DNA of 64,000 bases, taken from Candidatus Pseudoruminococcus merdavium (GTDB lineage: Bacteria > Bacillota > Clostridia > Oscillospirales > Ruminococcaceae). The stretch spans positions 1-64,000 of the forward strand of contig CAJFSS010000009.1 in the NCBI GenBank assembly GCA_904419745.1, in the 5' to 3' direction. A model generated the notes under the pieces. That model saw only the letters and a program-made list of their open reading frames with translations, was not told where the DNA came from and ran no database searches. Below, piece by piece: positions 41,637-51,221 of this stretch (within the stretch, counting starts at the first letter, position 1; the number at the start of each line of letters is the position of its first letter). Position numbers and translations under genes: made by a program.

Positions 41637-42593
41637 CTATTTCTTCTTTCCTTTGCCGGAATTTTTGTTTTGCTGTGCTTTTTTCTCTTTGTATTCCAGC
41701 CAGGTAACCCAAAGGGGACCGGCAATGAAAATAGTAGAATAAACACCTGAAATCATACCAACCAGCATCGGGAAAGCAAACGATACAATGGACGATACTC
41801 CACACACAATGGTGACAACACAAATCGTGGAAAGCGCAATAATTGTAGCAATTGAAGTGTTTAAGGAACGTGTCAAACTCTGATTAATACTGATATTGAC
41901 CAATTCCGCTATGGACGCTTTTGGTCCTAAAAGCCTCTTGTTTTCACGAATCCTATCATAAATAACAATCGTATCATTGATCGAATATCCCAAAATCATC
42001 AGGACTACTGCAATAAAATTGTCGTCAAGGGGAATCCGGAATATGACAAAGACTCCAAAAACCATAAGTGCATCATGCAACAATGCAAGAACGCCCATAA
42101 CGCCCGCGGAAAGTCCGCCAATTTTCCGGAAACGCAACGCAATGTAAATAATTATCAGCACAAAAGCAGCTGCCACGGCAACAAGGCATTTCATCAGGAA
42201 TTCTCGACCAATAGCTGCATCAACATTGCTGATTTCAAGCACTTCTACCGAGTTGTCCGGAAATTCTTGTTTTAAAGCATCCGTTATGGCATTCTGGCTT
42301 TCCGCACTCAATCCATTTGATGTGGGCAGTGTAATAACAAGGGTTGTCTGTCCTGTCAAAGTATTGTTTGCAGTCTGTATAGAGGCCCCCATTCCCGTAG
42401 TCTCTTCCGTGATACTGTCAACTTTGCTTGTGTCAATATCACCCGAATAAGTATATTCAAGAATGGTACCGCCTTTAAACTGGATATCCAACTGTACGCC
42501 AAAAATAAAAGAAAACAGGATAACGATTAAAATCAGGGCAGAGGAAAGGATATAGAATTTTTTTCTGTTGCCTACAAAGTCAAATGTTTTCAT
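41637..42593 (-). CDS. secF: protein translocase subunit SecF
   Basis: The 318-residue RND-type membrane protein begins FDFVGNRKKFYILSSALILI and contains VQLDIQFKGGTILEYTYSGD, RKIGGLSAGVMGVLALLHDA, MILGYSINDTIVIYDRIREN and SLTRSLNTSIATIIALSTIC. SecF with SecD pulls exported chains using the proton gradient. The ATG at 42593 overlaps the secD stop by 4 bp and has GGAGGG upstream. A basic Gln/Lys tail ends the protein. Confidence 0.97.
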   Translation of the reverse strand: MKTFDFVGNRKKFYILSSALILIVILFSFIFGVQLDIQFKGGTILEYTYSGDIDTSKVDSITEETTGMGASIQTANNTLTGQTTLVITLPTSNGLSAESQNAITDALKQEFPDNSVEVLEISNVDAAIGREFLMKCLVAVAAAFVLIIIYIALRFRKIGGLSAGVMGVLALLHDALMVFGVFVIFRIPLDDNFIAVVLMILGYSINDTIVIYDRIRENKRLLGPKASIAELVNISINQSLTRSLNTSIATIIALSTICVVTIVCGVSSIVSFAFPMLVGMISGVYSTIFIAGPLWVTWLEYKEKKAQQNKNSGKGKKK

Positions 42594-43990
42594 TTTGTCT
42601 TCCCTCCGTACAGCCAAGGTTTCCGCGCAAACTTAAATTTAGAAAGCGATTTAAGCATCAAACGTGAAGCTGTGACACCAAATACAAAGTTTGTCACAAC
42701 GCCAACCAGGAGGGTATACCCAAAGGAGTAAATAGAACCTGCTGTAGACGCCCCGAACATAAAGAACAGTGGGGTCAACAGCTGTGCAAACAGGCTGTCA
42801 GCCGGCCCAAAAGCACCCATCAAAATAATCGCAACAATTACCATGGTAATATTCCCATCAAAAATTGCAGAAAAACCGCGTTTAAATCCAAGGTCAATCG
42901 CGCCGTCAATGGTTTTCCCACGATTGATCTCTTCTTTTATGCGCTCTGAAGTAATGACGTTCGCATCCACGCCCATACCAATTGACAGGATAATACCTGC
43001 AATACCAGGAAGCGTAAGGGTAAAACTCGGGAAATTTCCAAAATATCCGGAAACCGCCGCAATCGACCCAACGAGCTGGCCAAGCAGTGCGATGCTAGCC
43101 ACAACACCCGGCAAACGATATACCAGTATCATGAAAAGGCACACCAGGATAAACGCAATCAGTCCAGCTACAACCATAGCATCCTTTGCACCCATACCAA
43201 GGGTCGGATTGATGGTGCTGTAGTTGGAGGTGACCAGCTGGAATGGAAGCGCACCGCCATTGATTTTATCAGCAAGTTCTTTCGCTGTTTCAATGGTAAA
43301 ATTCCCAGAAATTACTGCATTGCCATCTGTAATATGGGCATTGACCTGAGGATACGAAATCAAAGTATTGTCCATCCAAATGGAAATGATTCCATTAGTT
43401 TTGGAAAGACGTTCTGTAGCCTCCGAAAACTTTTCCACCCCGGAATTCTTCAGCTTGAGCTGGACAACCACCTCTGTGCCATTCTCTCCAGAAAATCCAG
43501 CTTGCGCCGACTCAACATCCTCTCCGGTAAGGATAATGTTTTCTGCCGTTGTTCCAGTTGGATTTCCGGCATCGTCAACTTCCACACCTTCCCGGAACGT
43601 CAGCAGAGCAGTTTCTCCAAGTTCCCGGATCGCCTGCTCTGGGTCAAAGTCGGATTCCCCTTCTTTCCATGGAAAACGGACAATGATACGATCCTTGTTG
43701 TAATCCGTATACACTTCACTATCTGTAATATTCTGTGCGACAAGGCGCTGTTTGATAATTGCCTCTGCCGCTGACATCTGCTCATTAGTTGCATCATATC
43801 CCTCTGGCGGAGTAAACGTTACATCCACACCACCGCGGATATCAATGCCCCAACGGATGTCATTACCACCTTTTATGTACGTTGTCGTCGTGTCACCGTA
43901 TGTCGTTTTGATACCGAAAAGAGCAGTATATGCCAAAATCAAAATCAAACCGAACACGATAAAAAACACGGGTTTGCCAACGCGCTTCAT
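42590..43990 (-). CDS. secD: protein translocase subunit SecD
   Basis: The 466-residue protein has one N-terminal helix, the P1 periplasmic-type domain (DIRWGIDIRGGVDVTFTPPE), and five C-terminal helices with FTLTLPGIAGIILSIGMGVD and ANVITSERIKEEINRGKTID. Length fits SecD of Clostridia, where SecD and SecF are separate. GGAGGG precedes the ATG. Two-gene operon with secF. Confidence 0.97.
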   Translation of the reverse strand: MKRVGKPVFFIVFGLILILAYTALFGIKTTYGDTTTTYIKGGNDIRWGIDIRGGVDVTFTPPEGYDATNEQMSAAEAIIKQRLVAQNITDSEVYTDYNKDRIIVRFPWKEGESDFDPEQAIRELGETALLTFREGVEVDDAGNPTGTTAENIILTGEDVESAQAGFSGENGTEVVVQLKLKNSGVEKFSEATERLSKTNGIISIWMDNTLISYPQVNAHITDGNAVISGNFTIETAKELADKINGGALPFQLVTSNYSTINPTLGMGAKDAMVVAGLIAFILVCLFMILVYRLPGVVASIALLGQLVGSIAAVSGYFGNFPSFTLTLPGIAGIILSIGMGVDANVITSERIKEEINRGKTIDGAIDLGFKRGFSAIFDGNITMVIVAIILMGAFGPADSLFAQLLTPLFFMFGASTAGSIYSFGYTLLVGVVTNFVFGVTASRLMLKSLSKFKFARKPWLYGGKTK

Positions 43991-44030
43991 GGGCAGCCCT
44001 CCAATGCTTTTTACTTCTATTTTACATGAA

Positions 44031-44066
44031 TTTATCCGTCTATTCCGTTATAAATAGACGGATAAA
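44031..44066. terminator. hairpin between purB and secD
   Basis: TTTATCCGTCTATT (44031-44044) pairs with AATAGACGGATAAA (44053-44066). It lies about 90 nt past the purB stop and 40 nt before secD, all on the minus strand. A strong T-tract is lacking. Confidence 0.6.
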
Positions 44067-44155
44067 CACACGAAAACGCAGAAAATTTTAGTTTAGATTC
44101 ACAGCGATTATTATATTCGCTTTCATAAAAAATGTCAACGCAAATCCTGTTAACC

Positions 44156-45586
44156 TTATACTTTCAATTCTGCATGTTCCCCGAGAAGCTCTCTGTTCTG
44201 CTCCAAAACCGGATTCACAACTTCCTCCAAGAACTCCGTCACCTGTTCGCTGCTGCGTCCGGTAAAATTCTTCGGATCCAGAATCGCGTCGATTTCCTCA
44301 TGACTAAGCTGGAATGCCGGATCTGCACAGACCCGGTCGATCAGGTCGTTTTCTCCACCTTCTTCTTTAACCACTTTTGCCGCAGCCAGAGAGTGTTGTC
44401 TCAGTTTTTCATGCAACTCCTGGCGATCGCCGCCCTTTTTCACTGCGCTCATCATAATATTTTCTGTAGCCATAAACGGAAGTTCCTTACGAACACGCAT
44501 ATCAATAACCTTTGGATAGACGACAATACCATCACAGACGTTAATCAGTATATTGAGAATAGAATCAATTGCAAGGAATCCTTCTGCCACAGAAATTCGT
44601 TTGTTTGCAGAATCATCCAGGGTTCTCTCAAACCACTGGGTTGCAGAAGTAAATGCAGGGTTGAGAGTATCGATAATGACATAGCGTGCCAGCGCGCAAA
44701 TCCGCTCGCTGCGCATAGGATTGCGTTTATAGGGCATTGCAGAAGAACCAATTTGATGTGCTTCAAAGGGTTCTTCCATTTCCTTAAAGTTTTGCAGGAT
44801 ACGCATGTCCGTTGCAAATTTACTTGCACTTTGCGCAATTCCTCCAAGGGTGGAGAGTACCTGCGCATCCATTTTCCTGGAGTAGGTCTGTCCGGAAACA
44901 GGAACCACGCTGTCAAAACCCATTTCTTCGGCAATCATCTGCTCGAGTTTTTTGATTTTTTCTGAATCGTGGTCAAACAGTTCCACAAAGCTTGCCTGTG
45001 TGCCGGTTGTCCCCTTGGAACCAAGGAGTTTCAAGGTACTTAGACGGTAGTCAATTTCCTCTAAATCCATCATAAATTCGTTCATCCAAAGGGTAGCGCG
45101 TTTGCCAACAGTAGTCAGCTGGGCAGGCTGTAAATGAGTATAGGCCAACGCCGGCATCGATTTGTATGTATCTGCAAATTTTGCAAGTAACGCGATAACA
45201 TTGAGCAGTTTTCTGCGCACGACCTGTAGTGCATCCCTCATAATAATGACGTCCGTATTATCTCCCACATAACACGAAGTCGCCCCCAAATGGATGATTC
45301 CCTTAGCATTCGGGCACTGCAGGCCATAGGCGTAAACATGGGACATAACATCGTGGCGTACTTCGCGCTCTCTTTGTTCCGCCTCTGCATAGTTGATATG
45401 ATTGACATTTGCCTCAAGCTCATCGACTTGCTCTTGCGTAATGGGCAGTCCTAGCTTCATCTCTGCACGCGCCAGTGCAACCCAGAGTTTCCTCCATGTT
45501 GTAAACTTTTTGTCAGCGGAAAAGAGATACTGCATCTCCTTACTGGCATAGCGGGTGCCAAACGGGCTTTCGTATGTGTTCTTCAT
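44156..45586 (-). CDS. purB: adenylosuccinate lyase
   Basis: The 476-residue fumarase-superfamily enzyme acts twice in purine synthesis (SAICAR and adenylosuccinate cleavage). The superfamily signature is GSSAMPYKRNPMRSERI (near residue 295); GIIHLGATSCYVGDNTDVII and YTHLQPAQLTTVGKR lie upstream. Length matches the longer PurB form seen in Clostridia. It follows the aminotransferase gene by 110 bp. Confidence 0.97.
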   Translation of the reverse strand: MKNTYESPFGTRYASKEMQYLFSADKKFTTWRKLWVALARAEMKLGLPITQEQVDELEANVNHINYAEAEQREREVRHDVMSHVYAYGLQCPNAKGIIHLGATSCYVGDNTDVIIMRDALQVVRRKLLNVIALLAKFADTYKSMPALAYTHLQPAQLTTVGKRATLWMNEFMMDLEEIDYRLSTLKLLGSKGTTGTQASFVELFDHDSEKIKKLEQMIAEEMGFDSVVPVSGQTYSRKMDAQVLSTLGGIAQSASKFATDMRILQNFKEMEEPFEAHQIGSSAMPYKRNPMRSERICALARYVIIDTLNPAFTSATQWFERTLDDSANKRISVAEGFLAIDSILNILINVCDGIVVYPKVIDMRVRKELPFMATENIMMSAVKKGGDRQELHEKLRQHSLAAAKVVKEEGGENDLIDRVCADPAFQLSHEEIDAILDPKNFTGRSSEQVTEFLEEVVNPVLEQNRELLGEHAELKV

Positions 45587-45696
45587 AATTGATACCCCCG
45601 GATAAGATTGATATTCATGTCCATTGACCGGACAAAACAGCTAAATGATTTAACTGTAAGGTCGTAAAGTGATATTCCTGGCAAAATAGAAAGCGG

Positions 45697-46977
45697 CTAT
45701 TGTACAAATACCCTTTCCAAAGCTGCCAGTTTGACGCACAGACAAAACAGAGAAATAGTAATTTTCAATTCCTTAACAGGCGGAAGAGTTGGAGCCAGAC
45801 GGATATTAGTATCCTTTGGATCTTCGTGATACGGGTATGTGGCGCCTGCCTCTGTCAGCTTGACGCCAGCATTTGCGCAGAGTTCTATAGTTCGTCTTGC
45901 ACAACCTTCCAGTGTATCCACACTGACAAAATAACCGCCTTTTGGAGTTGTCCACTTTGCAATTCCAAGACCGCCCAATTCCTTTTGCAGCGTACCGGTT
46001 ACCATATCAAATTTCGGTTTCAGGATCGCCGCATGGCGCTTCATATGGGTTTTTATGCCATCTAAATCCTTGAAATAGCGGACATGGCGAAGTTGGTTAA
46101 TTTTATCGCTGCTAATCATCTGAACATCCATTAATTTCTTAAGATATTCGATATTGTGCACAGAAGCGGCCATTGCAGTCACTCCTGCACCCGGGAAGGT
46201 AATTTTCGATGTGGAAGTAAACATAAAAACATGATCCTGTGTGCCATATTTCTTTGCTTCTTCCAGCAAATCCAAAATTTCATCCCCAGATTCTGTCAGA
46301 TGGTGGACACAATAGGCATTATCCCAAAAGATTTTAAAATCCGGTGCAGCTGTTTTCAACTTTGCAAACCGAGTAACCACCTTATCAGAGTACGTGATCC
46401 CCTGTGGATTGGAGTATTTCGGTACGCACCAGATTCCTTTCACAGAAGCATCGCTGCCCACAATTTGCTCAATCGTATCCATGTCCGGGCCGTCTTCCCG
46501 CATCTCGATAGGAATCATTTCAATTCCAAAGTGTTCACAGATAGCAAAATGGCGATCATATCCTGGTGCAGGACATAGGAATTTCAATTTTCCGCATTGC
46601 ACCCACGGTTTCACACTATCTGCAAAGCCATGGAGCATTCCACGGGCAATCGTGTCATACATAAAAGTGAGTGTGGAATTCCCTCCTACAATCACTTCTT
46701 CCGGTTTCGCACCAAGTAATGCAGCAAACAATTCTTTTGCCTCCGGAATCCCATCTAAAATACCGTAATTGCGGACATCGGTGCCATTTAAGGTCTTCAT
46801 ATCGGAATGGCTGTTAACCACATCCAGCATGTCCATAGAAAGATCAAGCTGTTCAGAGCCCGGCTTGCCGCGGGACATATCCAGCTTCAGTCCCTTTTTG
46901 CAGATAGCCTCATACTCTGCTTTCAGAGCGGCATAAAGCTGTTTTCCCTCTTCTGTTTTCTCTGTATATATGTTCAA
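45697..46977 (-). CDS. aspartate aminotransferase, type Ic
   Basis: The 426-residue PLP enzyme belongs to the less common AAT group with the start KLDMSRGKPGSEQLDLSMDM. The PLP lysine is in FTSTSKITFPGAGVTAMAAS (near residue 250) and the cofactor asparagine/aspartate segment is WCVPKYSNPQGITYSD and FKIFWDNAYCVHHL. The last ~20 residues (SLFCLCVKLAALERVFVQ) end in a usual helix. It may supply aspartate to purine (purB) and asparaginyl-tRNA (asnS) neighbours, which is inference. Confidence 0.93.
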   Translation of the reverse strand: MNIYTEKTEEGKQLYAALKAEYEAICKKGLKLDMSRGKPGSEQLDLSMDMLDVVNSHSDMKTLNGTDVRNYGILDGIPEAKELFAALLGAKPEEVIVGGNSTLTFMYDTIARGMLHGFADSVKPWVQCGKLKFLCPAPGYDRHFAICEHFGIEMIPIEMREDGPDMDTIEQIVGSDASVKGIWCVPKYSNPQGITYSDKVVTRFAKLKTAAPDFKIFWDNAYCVHHLTESGDEILDLLEEAKKYGTQDHVFMFTSTSKITFPGAGVTAMAASVHNIEYLKKLMDVQMISSDKINQLRHVRYFKDLDGIKTHMKRHAAILKPKFDMVTGTLQKELGGLGIAKWTTPKGGYFVSVDTLEGCARRTIELCANAGVKLTEAGATYPYHEDPKDTNIRLAPTLPPVKELKITISLFCLCVKLAALERVFVQ

Positions 46978-47010
46978 TCAGGACCCCTCCGTAATTCTCT
47001 CTTTCTCCTT

Positions 47011-47056
47011 AAAAAAGCTAGCCCCTCCCCATTTCCAGATAGGTAAATGGGGAGGG
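47011..47056 (-). terminator. intrinsic terminator of asnS
   Basis: CCCTCCCCATTT (47023-47034) pairs with AAATGGGGAGGG (47045-47056); on the minus strand GGCTAGCTTTTTT follows. It lies 9 bp past the asnS stop. Confidence 0.85.
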
Positions 47057-47065
47057 ATTATTTTA

Positions 47066-48460
47066 TTAAAAATCAGCAGAACCAGTTGTACGCGGGAATG
47101 GCAGAACATCCCGGATGTTCTGAACGCCGGTAAGGTACATGATCAGGCGTTCAAAGCCCAGACCATATCCCCCATGATGGGTACCTCCATATTTTCTCAA
47201 ATCAAGGTACCAGTCATAATCTTCGGTGTTCAGTCCAAGTTCTTTCATGCGTTCGACCAGCACATCATAGCGTTCCTCACGCTGGCTGCCCCCAACAAGC
47301 TCCCCAACACCCGGAACCAACATGTCCATAGCTGCTACAGTCTTATTATCGTCGTTCAGCCGCATATAGAACGCTTTGATTTCCTTCGGGTAATCTGTGA
47401 CAAAGACTGGCATTTTGAATACCTGTTCGGTCAGATAACGTTCATGTTCTGTCTGCAAATCGCATCCCCAATAAACTGGGTATTCAAATTCATCCTTGTG
47501 TTCTTCCAAAATTTTAATTGCTTCCGTATAGGTGAGCTCTTTAAATTCTGCCGTTACAAGGTTGTTGAGGCGCTCAATCAGGCCCTTGTCATAGAAGTTG
47601 TTGAAAAACTTCATTTCCTGGGGACAGGTATCCAGTACATATTTAATTACATATTGGAGCATATCGCGTGCAAGTTTCATGCAGTCATGCAAATCTGCAA
47701 AAGCAATTTCCGGTTCCACCATCCAAAATTCAGCGGCATGGCGGGCCGTATAGCTTTTTTCCGCCCGGAAGGTCGGCCCAAAAGTGTAAACCTTGCCAAA
47801 AGCCATTGCCATACACTCTGCTTCCAACTGTCCGGAAACAGTCAGACTGGTCATTTTTCCAAAGAAATCCTGGGAGTAGTCCACTTCTCCGGATCCTGTC
47901 AGCGGTGGATTCTTAGCGTCCAATGTGGTAACTCGGAACATCTCACCCGCACCTTCGGCGTCACTTCCCGTGATGAGCGGGGTATGCGCATAGATAAATC
48001 CCCTTTCCTGGAAAAAGCGATGAATGGCAAATGCCGCTACAGAACGGACGCGGAACACCGCATGGAATGTGTTAGTACGCGGACGCAGGTGTGCAATCGT
48101 ACGCAAGAATTCCAAAGAGTGGCGCTTTTTCTGCAGAGGATAATCGCTAGTGGAAGTGCCTTCAACCAGAATATTTTCTGCATGGATTTCAAACGGCTGC
48201 TTTGCATCCGGAGTGAGTACCACCGTTCCGGTGACAACAATCGCGGAACCAACATTGAGTTTGGTGATCTCTTTATAATTATTCAGCTTATTCTCTTCAA
48301 AAACGACCTGCAAATTACCAAAATTGCTTCCGTCGTTGAGTTCAATAAACCCCAATGATTTGGATGAACGGATTGTTTTGACCCAGCCGCAGACGGTAAC
48401 GGTTTTTTCCGCATAATCTGCCGCGCTGCTATAGAGCTCCTTAATTTCAAGCCTATCCAT
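47066..48460 (-). CDS. asnS: asparaginyl-tRNA synthetase
   Basis: The 464-residue class IIb synthetase has an N-terminal OB anticodon-binding domain ([20 protein letters not shown]) and the catalytic core with [20 protein letters not shown] (motif 2) and [20 protein letters not shown] (motif 3). AGGAGG lies 7 nt before the ATG at 48460; the frame extends to 48553 without a ribosome site. No T-box was seen in the 217-bp upstream space, unlike tyrS. Confidence 0.97.
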   Translation of the reverse strand: MDRLEIKELYSSAADYAEKTVTVCGWVKTIRSSKSLGFIELNDGSNFGNLQVVFEENKLNNYKEITKLNVGSAIVVTGTVVLTPDAKQPFEIHAENILVEGTSTSDYPLQKKRHSLEFLRTIAHLRPRTNTFHAVFRVRSVAAFAIHRFFQERGFIYAHTPLITGSDAEGAGEMFRVTTLDAKNPPLTGSGEVDYSQDFFGKMTSLTVSGQLEAECMAMAFGKVYTFGPTFRAEKSYTARHAAEFWMVEPEIAFADLHDCMKLARDMLQYVIKYVLDTCPQEMKFFNNFYDKGLIERLNNLVTAEFKELTYTEAIKILEEHKDEFEYPVYWGCDLQTEHERYLTEQVFKMPVFVTDYPKEIKAFYMRLNDDNKTVAAMDMLVPGVGELVGGSQREERYDVLVERMKELGLNTEDYDWYLDLRKYGGTHHGGYGLGFERLIMYLTGVQNIRDVLPFPRTTGSADF

Positions 48461-48638
48461 AGCAATACCTCCTATTTCTATATTCGAGCACTTTCGTGCT
48501 GGTAAGCCCTTTTCCATTAACCCAAGTCCACTCTTTTGATGGATTGAATACATGTGTTTTTATTATAGTACAAAAACACCCTTCAAACAAGAATTTTTTA
48601 CTTATAATTCAATCGATAATACATTTGACTTTAAATTT

Positions 48639-48647
48639 TGATATAAT
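48639..48647 (+). promoter_or_regulatory. extended -10 promoter of the exported Ser/Thr-linker protein gene
   Basis: TGATATAAT (48639-48647) forms a perfect extended -10 box 31 nt before the start codon; the -35 region is poor. The rest of the 48461-48677 space shows nothing else. Confidence 0.5.
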
Positions 48648-48677
48648 GGGAGAAGAAAATATAAAGGATGAGGATCT

Positions 48678-49811
48678 ATGCAAAAATTTTTAACTTGGGT
48701 AAAAAATCACAAACCCCATACAATTGGAATCACTGTTGTTTTGATGGCAGTCATTGTTCTGTCCATCTTGGCTATTTCCGAGGTATTTAGACCCGGTGTA
48801 AAGGAGCCATTAGACCCAGAAAAAAGCACTCTGGATTTATCCATTATTTTTGATGAAAATTGGACCGAAGATTCCAGTCCTATCATTGTACATATAAAGG
48901 GAGTTGACGAAAATACCAAAGAAATTGATTTTTATCATGCCATAATGCCCTTGAAAGACCAAAGAAATGTTGCCGATTCAGTGGAAGTCCTCTCTGGAGC
49001 ATATGAGATTTCCACCATTTCTCCTGTTAATTATGATGGTTCTATTTTTAAAATGAATGAAACTATCACGATTGACACAAATGATACCAATAGCAAAAGT
49101 CCATCTGCAGAATTTGTGCTCGAGCATATCAAAGCGGAAGACACAACAGACGAACAGCTCAAAAATATTCTCAATCAGACCCAGATTGCCATTGAAAATG
49201 GCGATGAGAGCCTAAAAGGCGATACAGGTGAAAAAATTCTTATCAAATTAAAAGAGAATATCTCCAATAACTCAAATACCAGCAGTGAAACTAAGCAAGA
49301 GCTATCGGACACTAACACGGAAGAGACCGCTACCACAAATTCAACGTCTTCCCAGACTACAGCAACCGACAACAACTCGGCAGGTACGAATTCTGATATT
49401 GATAGCAGCCATAGAACAACATCTGCTAGTATGAGCTCAAGCTCTGGAAACACCAATTCAACCAGTTCTGGTGCTACGGCAAATACCCATACACACAATT
49501 GGAAGGAACGTAAGGTTTGGGTTTCAAACATTGTGACAATTGTAGATGAACCGGAGCACGTTGTATATGGCGCTCAGCTCTATACCAAGCAAGCAGACGG
49601 CACATGGCTCGGAAATGGGGAAACTTACTGGTTCGAGAACGGTTTTACGAAAGATGACCTAAAGGCAATTATCAAGGACAAAATCATAAATGAAGGCTAT
49701 ATCGGTAACTATGTCAACAGAGAGAAGACCATTCCCGCTGTTACCCACACCGAGGATCATGGTAGTTATCAGATAAGTTACTATTGCGAGTGTGGTGCAA
49801 CGAAGAAATAA
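48678..49811 (+). CDS. membrane-anchored surface protein with Ser/Thr linker and His/Cys domain
   Basis: The 377-residue product is not one I recognise. Residues ~16-38 form a membrane anchor (GITVVLMAVIVLSILAISEV). An ~130-residue folded domain follows (STLDLSIIFDENWTEDSSPI; DFYHAIMPLKDQRNVADSVE), possibly beta-rich. Residues ~185-270 are a Ser/Thr/Asn-rich low-complexity linker, then a ~100-residue C-terminal domain begins with HTHNWKERKVW and ends YYCECGATKK. His-x-His and Cys-x-Cys suggest a metal site. AAAGGATGAGGA precedes the ATG. The layout suggests a surface protein extended through the wall; low-complexity codons look unlike neighbouring housekeeping genes. Confidence 0.8.
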   Translation: MQKFLTWVKNHKPHTIGITVVLMAVIVLSILAISEVFRPGVKEPLDPEKSTLDLSIIFDENWTEDSSPIIVHIKGVDENTKEIDFYHAIMPLKDQRNVADSVEVLSGAYEISTISPVNYDGSIFKMNETITIDTNDTNSKSPSAEFVLEHIKAEDTTDEQLKNILNQTQIAIENGDESLKGDTGEKILIKLKENISNNSNTSSETKQELSDTNTEETATTNSTSSQTTATDNNSAGTNSDIDSSHRTTSASMSSSSGNTNSTSSGATANTHTHNWKERKVWVSNIVTIVDEPEHVVYGAQLYTKQADGTWLGNGETYWFENGFTKDDLKAIIKDKIINEGYIGNYVNREKTIPAVTHTEDHGSYQISYYCECGATKK

Positions 49812-49878
49812 TTTTATTCCTGAGTTGGCTTATAGAGGACGCTATATATACATTATTTACTTATTTTGAATAAATATA

Positions 49879-49919
49879 AAAAAGAAAAGCCATCCATTTT
49901 CCAGATGGCTTTTCTTTTT
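49879..49919. terminator. bidirectional terminator
   Basis: AAAAAGAAAAGCCATC (49879-49894) pairs with GATGGCTTTTCTTTTT (49904-49919), with a T-run on either strand. It ends both the surface-protein gene and the convergent activase gene. Confidence 0.85.
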
Positions 49920-49929
49920 TATATTTTAC

Positions 49930-50844
49930 CTAAAAGTCAATGGCCGAATGCCCGCTTTGCACCACTTCAACTGCATACCGCCCACCGAGCTCCAATGCAC
50001 GAGAAAGGGATTCTGCTTTCAGAGGCTCAAACTGTGCATCTGAAACTTCAAATGCTGCAATATGATAAAACCTTTCGCGATCCGTCTGGTAAAATGGAAT
50101 CAACTGGACTTGCTCCACCCCACACTCATCCGCAAATGAGAACATACTCTCCAGTGCTTCATCATCCGTATTAAATCCTTCCACCAACGGAATTCGGGCA
50201 ATAACATGATCATGAATATTGCACAGGTTCCTGAGATTTTCTAAAATCAACTGGTTGGACACTCCAGTATATTTCGCGTGTTTTTTAGCATCGATATGCT
50301 TCATATCATATAAAAAGCAATCCACATAAGGCGCAGTCCGCTTCAAATGCTCGAAAGAGGTGTATCCGCTGGTATCCACTGCCGTGGAAATTCCGTTTTC
50401 CTTCAATCCCTGCAACATCTCCATTACAAAATTGGGCTGCATATATGGTTCTCCGCCCGTCAGTACGACTCCCTTGCCTTCCATATCCAGCAAAAGATGG
50501 TTGAGCAGCTCGTCTGATCGCACAGCCTCTCCAATAATCCGAATACTATGCGTGGGACACACAGAAAGGCATTTATCACACATTTGGCAGTTAGAAACAT
50601 TATGGATAATACGCATCCCCTCTATATAAAGGGCTGCAGAAGTGCAACTATCCACGCAAAGCCCACATTCTGTACAGGTGCTATCATCGATATAAAAATC
50701 GGGAGTACGGCGAAAGCTCTCCGGCGTATCACACCATTTACAGCGCAGTGGACAACCCTTTAAAAACAGTTTTGTCCAACCCTTCAGATATTCTTCCTCG
50801 GATGCCTTCGTTATCTTAAAAATTGTCGCCTTTTCCAATTTCAA
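49930..50844 (-). CDS. glycyl-radical enzyme activase (radical SAM, two 4Fe-4S inserts)
   Basis: The 304-residue protein has the radical-SAM cysteine motif CPLRCKWC (near residue 31), two ferredoxin-type clusters (CTECGLCVDSC; CQMCDKCLSVCP, residues ~55-95), and VVLTGGEPYMQPNFVMEML, typical of activases that install a glycyl radical on PFL-like enzymes. No glycyl-radical enzyme is present in the window, so the partner is elsewhere or lost. The frame starts at TTG (50844) just after AGGATGA; another TTG two codons later is possible. Promoter at 50863-50891. Confidence 0.88.
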   Translation of the reverse strand: MKLEKATIFKITKASEEEYLKGWTKLFLKGCPLRCKWCDTPESFRRTPDFYIDDSTCTECGLCVDSCTSAALYIEGMRIIHNVSNCQMCDKCLSVCPTHSIRIIGEAVRSDELLNHLLLDMEGKGVVLTGGEPYMQPNFVMEMLQGLKENGISTAVDTSGYTSFEHLKRTAPYVDCFLYDMKHIDAKKHAKYTGVSNQLILENLRNLCNIHDHVIARIPLVEGFNTDDEALESMFSFADECGVEQVQLIPFYQTDRERFYHIAAFEVSDAQFEPLKAESLSRALELGGRYAVEVVQSGHSAIDF

Positions 50845-50862
50845 TCATCCTAACAATTTGAT

Positions 50863-50891
50863 ATGATACTGAATTTATTGTAATCCATCAA
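50863..50891 (-). promoter_or_regulatory. promoter of the activase gene
   Basis: On the minus strand TTGATG (50891-50886) and TATCAT (50868-50863) are 17 bp apart, 19 nt before the presumed start. The rest of the 50845-51187 gap shows no gene that I can support. Confidence 0.6.
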
Positions 50892-51187
50892 ACTCATATT
50901 TTCAAACCCACTTTTTCCCCAAGGATACAAAACGCTACATTTTCATAAGTTTCTCTAATTTTATTCCAGTAAAAGAAAGGATTTTAGGATTTCTTTTGCC
51001 TTAAAAATTCAGTAAAATTCAATTTTCTAATGCTACACCATTGAGTCCTTCATGGCAGCAGATAGGTTTTTTTCCGCTGATCTTTCATCGTATGATTATT
51101 TTCTTGCTGTGCACTGAGGTTTACCTGATCCTGGAATTGGCCAGGCCAAAACCGCTTTTGTTCAGAACAAGCACGATTTTTGTATTG

Positions 51188-51219
51188 AAAAAGCCATCCG
51201 AACAAGCGGATGGCTTTTT
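51188..51219. terminator. terminator of the TIM-barrel isomerase gene
   Basis: AAAAAGCCATCCG (51188-51200) pairs with CGGATGGCTTTTT (51207-51219). On the minus strand the stem ends in TTTTT, 2 bp past the isomerase stop. Confidence 0.83.
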
Positions 51220-51221
51220 GA

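Noticed and set aside
44132-44965. 277-codon open frame on the plus strand
   Set aside because: Antisense to purB, whose motifs are complete; no ribosome site or family resemblance.
46970-48358. 462-codon open frame on the plus strand
   Set aside because: It lies antisense to asnS and its upstream neighbour, has no ribosome site, and its composition (many Phe, Cys, His) is that of a mirror frame.
48461-48677. T-box upstream of asnS, by analogy with tyrS
   Set aside because: No TGGTACCGCGG-like sequence or terminator pair is present in the leader.
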